Shown here: positions 1-5,829 of the stretch, piece by piece | Numbering within the stretch: the first letter of the stretch is position 1 | Layout of the letters: the number at the start of each line of letters is the position of its first letter | Assembly (NCBI GenBank): GCA_030698645.1 | Contig: JAUYMV010000129.1 | Span: 1-10,783 of the forward strand | Length of the DNA stretch: 10,783 nucleotides | Reading direction: 5' to 3' | Source of the DNA: Mesorhizobium sp. | Lineage (GTDB): Bacteria; Pseudomonadota; Alphaproteobacteria; Rhizobiales; Rhizobiaceae | Program-made: the position numbers and the translations under genes | Notes under the pieces: generated by a model | What the model was told of the DNA's origin: nothing | Databases searched by the model: none | What the model saw: only the letters and a program-made list of their open reading frames with translations

Positions 1-1
1 G

Positions 2-817
2 ACTAACCTCGGCAAGCTGTACCCAGCGGATTGCCTCCTGGTTCTACCTGAGCTGGCTGCCGACTGCGTGGATACGATATTTTGCGACCCACCGTTTAAC
101 CTCAATAAGAAGTACGGAGCCTTGGCTCCTGACGACAAGGATGAGGATGTTTATGTAGAGTGGTGCAAGCTCTGGCTATCCGAATGTAATAGAATTCTAA
201 AACCAGGAGGCTCGATTTTCCTATACAATCTTCCGAAGTGGAATATGAAACTAGGCTCATTTCTCTCTGATATTGGATTAGATTTTCGCCACTGGATAGC
301 TGTTGAACATAAGAGCAGTCTTCCGATAAAGGGCCGGCTTTATCCGGCGCACTATTCTCTACTGTATTTCTCAAAGGGTCGGCCGAACACCTTTCATAGG
401 ATTCGCACTCCTATCGAAACCTGTCGGCATTGCGGTGGAGAGATTAAGGACTACGGTGGACATCGTTCGGCGATGAACCCGAACGGCGTAAGCCTGAAAG
501 ACATATGGACGGATATCCCGCCTGTCCGTCACAGGAAATTCAAGCCAGAGACGAGAACGGCCAATGCACTCAGCACGAAACTCTTGGAACGCGTTATTGA
601 GATTAGCACGGTGGTAGGAGATATGGTTCTAGACCCGTTCGGAGGAAGCGGAACAACTTACTCTGTTTGCGAGCAACGACACAGGCATTGGATTGGTATC
701 GAAATTGAAAGTACACAATCAATAATTGATAGAATTCAAGAAAAGACCTCGCATCACAGCAATTCGGATTTTGTTGAGCGTGACTCAATAGAAATCTTGC
801 AGGAAGCGGCAGAGTAA
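2..817 (+). CDS. Type II DNA methyltransferase, beta class, probably N6-adenine (5' partial)
   Basis: Transfers a methyl group from S-adenosylmethionine to a specific DNA site, protecting host DNA from the partner nuclease encoded next. The catalytic motif IV DPPFN (bases 86-100) comes before the SAM-binding motif I DPFGGSGTT (bases 632-658), the permuted order of beta-class enzymes. DPPF/DPPY is usual for N6-adenine enzymes, SPPY for N4-cytosine ones, so adenine methylation is inferred. Between them lie LKPGGSIFLYN, a lone CRHC pair near base 420 and DIWTDIPPVRHRKFK. A GTG at 68 could be called as start, but the frame is open to base 2 and encodes GKLYPADCLLVLPELAADCV, the usual conserved lead-in to motif IV. 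The gene therefore begins before the window; 271 codons are visible. G+C is clearly lower than in the downstream operon, suggesting transfer. The TAA stop is followed immediately by the nuclease ATG. Family assignment is very secure, target base less so. Confidence 0.93.
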   Translation, partial: TNLGKLYPADCLLVLPELAADCVDTIFCDPPFNLNKKYGALAPDDKDEDVYVEWCKLWLSECNRILKPGGSIFLYNLPKWNMKLGSFLSDIGLDFRHWIAVEHKSSLPIKGRLYPAHYSLLYFSKGRPNTFHRIRTPIETCRHCGGEIKDYGGHRSAMNPNGVSLKDIWTDIPPVRHRKFKPETRTANALSTKLLERVIEISTVVGDMVLDPFGGSGTTYSVCEQRHRHWIGIEIESTQSIIDRIQEKTSHHSNSDFVERDSIEILQEAAE

Positions 818-1366
818 ATGCCCGTAATTTCTAAGACGAAAGATTACAATGGATTTGCTGCCAAGGTTGAACGCCTTCAATTGCAGGATCTAGTCGACGA
901 AGTGGCTCTCACTATGACAGGATTCGAACTCTATGTTGCTGAAAAGAAACATGCCAATGGAACGCGGGGAATAAGACAATCAATTGATTCCGGGTTCGAA
1001 CGAAACGGCGGCTGGAAAAAACTGACCATCGGTGGCATCGACTGGACTAAACAAAACACACTGGGCGCTACGATTGGCGTCGAAGTGCAGGTCTCCGGGC
1101 GAAGTGACATGTTAGCAGTCGATATAATGCACCTTCAGGAAAAGCTCATCGCGGGCACTATAGATGTCGGCGTTATTGTCGTGCCCGACGACCCTCTGTC
1201 CTACTACCTTACGGATCGAACGCCGAACTTCAGAACTGCAGTGAGGCATGTGGAAAATAGGGCTAGTCATTTGCCGATTCGGATTTGGGCTTTCGGCCAG
1301 AATGGTGTTGGTGACGCCTTGTCTAAGATGAGAACTAATTTGGGCCGAATGGGGGGTGCGGAATGA
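818..1366 (+). CDS. Type II restriction endonuclease, BglII/BstYI-like (PD-(D/E)XK fold)
   Basis: A 182-residue protein directly behind the methyltransferase (TAA then ATG, no gap), the classic layout of a restriction-modification pair. The core GVEVQVSGRSDMLAVDIMHL (E89, Q91) followed by a helix and the strand GTIDVGVIVVPDD resembles the active-site region of BglII-type nucleases, where Glu-x-Gln replaces the usual E-x-K. D75 in GGIDW is a candidate metal ligand, although its spacing to E89 (14) is wider than I recall for BglII (9). It is predicted to be cytoplasmic: no signal peptide or membrane segment. Size is in the normal range for compact type II enzymes. G+C is low, like the methyltransferase, and the low-G+C character persists almost to the stop codon. 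The TGA overlaps the ATG of the first permease (ATGA). A weak purine-rich AGGAAG lies about 11 bases before the start. Nuclease assignment rests on motif plus context; recognition sequence cannot be read. It could be another PD-(D/E)XK family. Confidence 0.68.
   Translation: MPVISKTKDYNGFAAKVERLQLQDLVDEVALTMTGFELYVAEKKHANGTRGIRQSIDSGFERNGGWKKLTIGGIDWTKQNTLGATIGVEVQVSGRSDMLAVDIMHLQEKLIAGTIDVGVIVVPDDPLSYYLTDRTPNFRTAVRHVENRASHLPIRIWAFGQNGVGDALSKMRTNLGRMGGAE
1351..1356 (+). promoter_or_regulatory. Ribosome binding site of the first permease, inside the nuclease gene
   Basis: A G6 run six bases before the ATG at 1363 fits a Shine-Dalgarno sequence. It lies within the last codons of the restriction nuclease, so the acquired cassette, not native operon DNA, appears to supply the translation signal for the nucleoside permease. 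Confidence 0.55.
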
Positions 1367-2502
1367 GCGCTCCCCATCTGAAGCTGCCGGCCTGGGCCGA
1401 ATATGGCCTGATTCCGCTCGTCAACCTCTCGGTCGCATTCCTCGTCGCCGGGGCGGTCGTGCTGCTGGTCGGCGAAAGCCCGCTGCGCGCCGCCGCCATC
1501 CTGCTCGACGGCGCCTTCGGCAACGGCCAGAACATCGCCTACACATTGTTCTACGCGACCAATTTCATTTTCACCGGCCTCGCCGTCGCCGTCGCCTTCC
1601 ATGCCGGGCTTTTCAACATCGGCGGCGAAGGCCAGGCCTATATCAGCGGCCTGGGCGTCGCCCTGGTCGCGCTGACATTCGACTCGATCTTGCCCTGGTA
1701 TCTGACCTTTCCGCTGGCGATCGTCGGCGCCGCGCTCACCGGCGCGCTCTGGGCGCTGATCCCGGCCTATCTCCAGGCCAAGCGCGGCTCGCACATCGTC
1801 ATCACCACCATCATGTTCAACTTCATCGCCGCCAGCGCCATGGTCTACCTGCTGGTCGACGTGCTGAAGCCGGCGGGGTCGATGGCGCCCGAGACGCGCA
1901 CACTCCTGCCGGGCGCGCAGCTGCCGAAGCTGAACTGGATGCTGGAGGCGGTCGGCATGTCGGTGCGCTCGGCGCCGCTCAATGTCACCTTCCTGCTGGC
2001 GCTGGCCATGGCGGTCGTCGTCTGGCTGCTGATCTGGCGCACCAGGCTCGGCTACGAGATCCGCACCTATGGCTTCAGCCCGCGCGCGGCGCGCTATGCC
2101 GGCATCAACGAGACGCGCATCATTCTCGTCACGATGATGATCTCGGGCGGGCTGGCGGGCATGATGGCGCTCAACCCGATCATGGGCGACCAGCACCGCG
2201 TGGCGCTCGATTTCGTCGCCGGCGCCGGCTTCGTCGGCATCGCGGTCGCGCTGATGGGGCGTTCGCATCCGGTCGGCATCGTGCCCGCCGCGATCCTGTT
2301 CGGCATGCTCTACCAGGGCGGCGCGGAACTCTCCTTCGAGATGCCCAATATCAGCCGTGACATGATCGTCATCATCCAGGGCCTCGTCATCCTGTTCGCC
2401 GGCGCGCTCGAGAACATGTTCCGGCCGACGATCCAGACGATCTTCGCATCCATCAGCCCGCGCTCCGTCGGCGTGGTGGCGGCCAAGGGGGAGACGGTCT
2501 GA
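1363..2502 (+). CDS. Nucleoside ABC transporter permease 1 (NupP/YufP-like, BPD_transp_2)
   Basis: Inner-membrane permease of 379 residues for a BMP-family nucleoside importer. It shows about eight to ten hydrophobic segments. The signature LFNIGGEGQAYISG (residues about 83-96) is typical of the branched-chain/ribose/nucleoside permease family (PF02653), and a cytoplasmic coupling loop TYGFSPRAARYAGI lies near residue 235. A YufP-type permease pairs with a YufQ-type one, an ATPase with two nucleotide-binding domains (YufO-like) and a periplasmic BMP lipoprotein. The second permease follows with a one-base overlap; the other two components are not in this window and would be expected upstream. 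The start ATG overlaps the nuclease stop (ATGA) and has a G6 Shine-Dalgarno. The N-terminus (MSAPHLKLPAWAEYGLIPL) looks complete, so the foreign cassette has not truncated it. High G+C from its first codons marks the compositional boundary. Substrate (nucleosides) is inferred from the operon; family assignment is secure. Confidence 0.92.
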   Translation: MSAPHLKLPAWAEYGLIPLVNLSVAFLVAGAVVLLVGESPLRAAAILLDGAFGNGQNIAYTLFYATNFIFTGLAVAVAFHAGLFNIGGEGQAYISGLGVALVALTFDSILPWYLTFPLAIVGAALTGALWALIPAYLQAKRGSHIVITTIMFNFIAASAMVYLLVDVLKPAGSMAPETRTLLPGAQLPKLNWMLEAVGMSVRSAPLNVTFLLALAMAVVVWLLIWRTRLGYEIRTYGFSPRAARYAGINETRIILVTMMISGGLAGMMALNPIMGDQHRVALDFVAGAGFVGIAVALMGRSHPVGIVPAAILFGMLYQGGAELSFEMPNISRDMIVIIQGLVILFAGALENMFRPTIQTIFASISPRSVGVVAAKGETV

Positions 2503-3632
2503 TGGATTTGCTGATCCAGCTCCTCGACGGCACCATCCGCGTCTCGGTGCCGCTGCTGCTCGCCTGCCTGGCCGGGCTCTATTCGGAGCGTGCCGGCGTC
2601 TTCGACATCGGCCTCGAGGGCAAGATGCTGGCCGGCGCCTTCGCCGGCGCGGCGGCCGCCTCGGTCACCGGCTCCGCCTGGCTCGGCCTCGGCGCGGCGA
2701 TCCTCGTCGCGGTGTTCTTCGCGCTGGTGCACGGCTTCGCCTCGATCACCCACCGCGGCAACCAGATCGTGTCGGGCGTCGCGATCAATTTCGTCGCGGC
2801 GGGCGCGACCATCATCCTCGGCCAGGCGTGGTTCCGCCAGGGCGGCCGCACCCCGGCGCTGTCCGGCAATGCCCGCTTCCAGACCATCGATCTGCCTGGC
2901 GCCGCCGCCGTGCGCGACATTCCGGTCATCGGCCACATCTATTCCGAGCTGATCTCCGGCCACTCCATCCTCGTCTATGTCGCCTTCGCCATGGTGCCGA
3001 TCACCTGGTGGGTGCTCTACCGGACCCGCTTCGGGCTGCGCCTGCGCGCCGTCGGCGAAAACCCGGCCGCGGTCGACACGGCGGGCATCTCGGTGACCTG
3101 GCTGCGCTACCGCGCGGTGATCGTCACCGGCGTGCTGACGGGCATTGCCGGCGCCTATCTGTCGGTCGCGCAGAATGCCGGCTTCGTGAAGGACATGACC
3201 GCCGGCAAGGGGTTCATCGCGCTCGCCGCGCTCATCTTCGCCAAGTGGAAGCCGGTGCCGGCGATGTTCGCCTGCCTGCTGTTCGGCTTCCTCGACGCCG
3301 CCTCGATCCGCATCCAGGGCAAGGAGGTCGATCTGTTCACCTGGCTGCCCGATGGCGCCAATATCGTGCTCTACGCGTTGGCGGCGGCGACCGGCCTGGG
3401 CGTGCTCGTGTGGATGCGGTCCCGCAAGTATCGATGGGTCGAATCCGTGCTGGCGGCGCTGGCCGTCGGCCTGGCCATGAGCCTGTTCTTCTACCTGACG
3501 ACCGGGCAGAAGATCCCCGTCCAGCTCATCAATGCGCTGCCCTTCATCCTGACCGTCATCCTGCTTGCCGGCTTCATCGGCAAGGCGATCCCGCCCAAGG
3601 CCGGCGGCGTCGCCTACGTCAAGGAGCGTTAG
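2502..3632 (+). CDS. Nucleoside ABC transporter permease 2 (NupQ/YufQ-like), with extra C-terminal membrane segments
   Basis: Second inner-membrane subunit (376 residues) of the nucleoside importer, pairing with the preceding permease; the ATG shares one base with the previous TGA. It carries the family signature GVFDIGLEGKMLAGAFAG near residues 30-47 and the coupling loop AVGENPAAVDTAGISVTWL near residue 185. The end LPFILTVILLAGFIGKAIPP...YVKER is the ending I expect for alphaproteobacterial YufQ-type permeases. It is longer than the roughly 305-320 residues usual for this subunit. The excess lies between RIQGKEV (from R270) and IPVQLINALPF (from I338), where two added hydrophobic stretches appear: NIVLYALAAATGLGVLVW and VLAALAVGLAMSLFFYL. 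No frame break is seen, so this appears to be a real insertion. Function is well supported; the importance of the insertion is unknown. Confidence 0.92.
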   Translation: MDLLIQLLDGTIRVSVPLLLACLAGLYSERAGVFDIGLEGKMLAGAFAGAAAASVTGSAWLGLGAAILVAVFFALVHGFASITHRGNQIVSGVAINFVAAGATIILGQAWFRQGGRTPALSGNARFQTIDLPGAAAVRDIPVIGHIYSELISGHSILVYVAFAMVPITWWVLYRTRFGLRLRAVGENPAAVDTAGISVTWLRYRAVIVTGVLTGIAGAYLSVAQNAGFVKDMTAGKGFIALAALIFAKWKPVPAMFACLLFGFLDAASIRIQGKEVDLFTWLPDGANIVLYALAAATGLGVLVWMRSRKYRWVESVLAALAVGLAMSLFFYLTTGQKIPVQLINALPFILTVILLAGFIGKAIPPKAGGVAYVKER

Positions 3633-3640
3633 GCGCGCCG

Positions 3641-4033
3641 ATGTCGCATGACCTGTTTGAGGCGGCGAAGGCCGCCATGGCGAAATCCCACTCGCCCTAT
3701 TCCAGCTTCCCGGTCGGCGCGGCGCTGCGCACCGCCGACGGGCGGGTTTTCGCCGGCGCGAATGTCGAGATCGCGTCCTTTCCGGAAGGCTGGTGCGCCG
3801 AGACCACGGCGCTCGGCCACTACATCATGGCGGGCGGCGGCGAAATCTCGGAAATCGCGGTCGTCGCCGCGCGCATGGACAAGGTGACGCCATGCGGCGG
3901 CTGCCGCCAGCGCCTCGCCGAATTCACCAGACCATCCACGAAAGTGCACCTGTGCGACGCCAATGGCGTCGTCGAGACGGTGACGATGGGCGAGATGCTG
4001 CCCTACGGATTTGACGGGGAGACGCTGCGATGA
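3641..4033 (+). CDS. cdd: Cytidine deaminase
   Basis: Cytoplasmic zinc hydrolase that converts cytidine and deoxycytidine to uridine and deoxyuridine plus ammonia. At 130 residues it matches the short homotetrameric class (as in Bacillus subtilis), not the longer dimeric E. coli enzyme. Zinc ligands C52, C85 and C88 and the proton-shuttling E54 lie in CAET and PCGGCRQ. N41 and E43 of NVE fit the ribose 3'-OH contact of the family. YSSFPVGAAL (residues 20-29) is the usual N-terminal motif. The ATG at 3641 starts eight bases after the permease stop. The frame is open far upstream but only as a shadow within the permease gene, and MSHDLFEAAKAAMAKSHSPY is a normal Cdd N-terminus. An AAGGAG at 3621-3626 is rather distant (14 bases), so translation may rely on coupling. 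Its TGA overlaps the next ATG. It feeds imported cytidine into the uridine branch of the pathway. Confidence 0.96.
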   Translation: MSHDLFEAAKAAMAKSHSPYSSFPVGAALRTADGRVFAGANVEIASFPEGWCAETTALGHYIMAGGGEISEIAVVAARMDKVTPCGGCRQRLAEFTRPSTKVHLCDANGVVETVTMGEMLPYGFDGETLR

Positions 4034-4824
4034 ACAAAGCGACGGACATGCTGGTCGAACGTCTGGCCGGCCGCGCGCCGACGGTCGCGCTGGTCCTCGG
4101 CTCTGGCCTGGGCGGGCTGGTCGACGAGGTGGCGGACCCGGTGCGCATCGCCTACGCCGAACTGCCGGGCTTCCCGCAAAGCGGCGTGACCGGCCACGCG
4201 GGCGAGGTGGTCGCCGGCGATTTCAACGGCGTGCCGGTGCTGATGCTGGCCGGCCGCGCGCATTACTACGAGCACGCCAACGCCGCCGCCATGCGCCCGG
4301 CGCTGGAAATCCTGCAGGGCATCGGCATCACCACGCTGATGCTGACCAACGCCGCCGGCTCGCTCGAACCGACGATGCCGCCGGGCTCGGTCATGCTGAT
4401 CACCGACCACATCAATTTTTCCGGCTCCAACCCGCTGGTCGGCGAGCCGAGCGACCGCCGCTTCGTCGGCCTGACGCAGGCCTATGATTCCGACATGCGC
4501 GCCGCGCTCGAGCGCGCGGCGCAAGCGACCGGCACGCCGCTTCACAAGGGCGTCTACATGTGGTTCTCTGGACCGTCCTTCGAGACGCCGGCCGAAATCC
4601 GCATGGCGCGGATCGTCGGCGCCAATGCCGTCGGCATGTCGACGGTGCCGGAAGTGATCCTGGCGCGGTTCCTCGGCCTGCGCGTCGCGGCCTGCTCGGT
4701 GATCACCAATCTCGCGGCCGGCATGACCGGCGGGGAACTGTCGCACCAGGAGACGAAGGACATGGCGCCGCTGGGCGGCGCCCGCCTCGCCGCGATCCTG
4801 CGCGAGGCGATCGGAGAGTTCTGA
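4030..4824 (+). CDS. punA: Purine nucleoside phosphorylase, trimeric class (PNP family 2)
   Basis: Cleaves inosine/guanosine and their deoxy forms with phosphate to free purine plus (deoxy)ribose-1-phosphate in the cytoplasm. The 264 residues align by eye with the trimeric human/PunA class rather than hexameric DeoD. Landmarks are the phosphate loop LGSGLGG (S25), GHAGE (H56), GRAHYYEH (R76, H78, Y80), the base-binding SGPSFETPAE (E185), GMSTVPEV (M203) and TNLAAGM (N227), equivalent to human S33, H64, R84, H86, Y88, E201, M219 and N243. The human segment TNKAAG is TNLAAG here. The start overlaps the cdd stop (ATGA) and has GGGGAG eight bases upstream. The stop overlaps the deoC start (TGATG). 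Substrates are 6-oxopurine nucleosides by class; E185 and N227 support this. The name punA is by class; xapA or deoD labels are sometimes used for such genes. Confidence 0.95.
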   Translation: MNKATDMLVERLAGRAPTVALVLGSGLGGLVDEVADPVRIAYAELPGFPQSGVTGHAGEVVAGDFNGVPVLMLAGRAHYYEHANAAAMRPALEILQGIGITTLMLTNAAGSLEPTMPPGSVMLITDHINFSGSNPLVGEPSDRRFVGLTQAYDSDMRAALERAAQATGTPLHKGVYMWFSGPSFETPAEIRMARIVGANAVGMSTVPEVILARFLGLRVAACSVITNLAAGMTGGELSHQETKDMAPLGGARLAAILREAIGEF

Positions 4825-5828
4825 TGAACGCCAAGACCGCCGTGGCGACACGGACCGACGTGATTCACCTGTCGAACCAGCGCCCGCGCAACGACGGCAC
4901 GGCGCTGAAGCCGGAATGGTTCGAGGCGATGGACGTCAACCTGTCCGCCGCCGAGCGCCGCGCCGCGACGCTGACGACGCGCCGCACCGTCAAGAAGGCG
5001 TGGCAGGCCGCCTGGCTCGTCCGCGCCATCCAGACGATCGACCTGACGACGCTGGCCGGCGACGACACGCCCGGCCGCGTGCGCCGGCTCTGCGCCAAGG
5101 CGCGCCACCCGCTGCGCGGCGACCTCGCCGAGGCGCTGGGGCTGGCCGGAACGCGGCTTACCACCGGCGCCGTCTGCGTCTATCCGACCATGGTTCCCGT
5201 CGCCGTCAAGGCGCTCGAAGGATCCGGCGTGCCCGTCGCCTCGGTCGCCACCGGCTTCCCCACCGGACTGACGCCGCTCAAGCAGCGGCTGGAGGAAATC
5301 CGCTATGCGGTCGGCGAAGGCGCCGAGGAGATCGACATCGTCATCACCCGCGCGCATGTCCTGAACGGCGACTGGGCCGCCCTCTACGACGAGGTCGGCC
5401 TGATGCGCGAGGCCTGCGGGGCGGCGCACCTGAAGGCGATCCTTGCGACCGGCGAGCTGAAGACGCTGAGCAATGTCTACAAGGCGTCGATGGTGGCGAT
5501 GCAGGCCGGCTCCGACTTCATCAAGACCTCGACCGGCACCGAGGCCGTCAACGCGACCCTGCCGGTCAGCCTCGTCATGGTGCGCGCCATCCGCGACTAT
5601 CTGGGCTTCACCGGTCTCCATGTCGGCTTCAAGCCGGCCGGCGGCATCCGCGCCGCCAAGGATGCGCTGGCCTGGCTGATCCTGATGAAGGAGGAACTGG
5701 GCGACGAGTGGCTTCAGCCCGACCTCTTCCGCATGGGCGCCTCGGCGCTCTTGGGCGACATCGAGCGCCAGCTCGAGCACTATGTCACCGGACGCTACTC
5801 GTCCAACGACCGGCACGGGGTGGCCTGA
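4824..5828 (+). CDS. deoC: Deoxyribose-phosphate aldolase, long (DERA-like) type
   Basis: Class I aldolase splitting 2-deoxy-D-ribose-5-phosphate into acetaldehyde and glyceraldehyde-3-phosphate. At 334 residues it is of the long type, like eukaryotic DERA (about 318), rather than the roughly 220-260 of common bacterial DeoC. The Schiff-base lysine is K234 in FIKTSTG, the second active-site lysine K270 in GFKPAGGIR, and the catalytic aspartate D171 in EEIDIVITR. The spacings D171-K234 (63) and K234-K270 (36) equal those of human DERA. An N-terminal extension of about 60 residues precedes the barrel, which starts around IDLTTLAGDD. The start shares a base with the upstream TGA (TGATG), and GGAGAG lies about six bases before it. 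The next gene begins one base after the stop. It handles deoxyribose-1-phosphate from the two phosphorylases, but only after conversion by phosphopentomutase, which is not in this window. Confidence 0.96.
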   Translation: MNAKTAVATRTDVIHLSNQRPRNDGTALKPEWFEAMDVNLSAAERRAATLTTRRTVKKAWQAAWLVRAIQTIDLTTLAGDDTPGRVRRLCAKARHPLRGDLAEALGLAGTRLTTGAVCVYPTMVPVAVKALEGSGVPVASVATGFPTGLTPLKQRLEEIRYAVGEGAEEIDIVITRAHVLNGDWAALYDEVGLMREACGAAHLKAILATGELKTLSNVYKASMVAMQAGSDFIKTSTGTEAVNATLPVSLVMVRAIRDYLGFTGLHVGFKPAGGIRAAKDALAWLILMKEELGDEWLQPDLFRMGASALLGDIERQLEHYVTGRYSSNDRHGVA

Positions 5829-5829
5829 C

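Noticed and set aside
1300..1362. Riboswitch or promoter for the permease operon
   Set aside because: The region codes for the end of the nuclease and shows no conserved structure; no intergenic space exists.
1267..2268. 333-codon minus-strand and 334-codon plus-strand alternative frames over the first permease
   Set aside because: Arg/His/Asp-rich or Arg-rich translations without hydrophobic segments; the permease frame has clear family signatures.
2828..3640. Upstream extension of the cdd frame into the second permease
   Set aside because: Arg/Pro/His-rich nonsense within the permease gene; Cdd begins normally at 3641.
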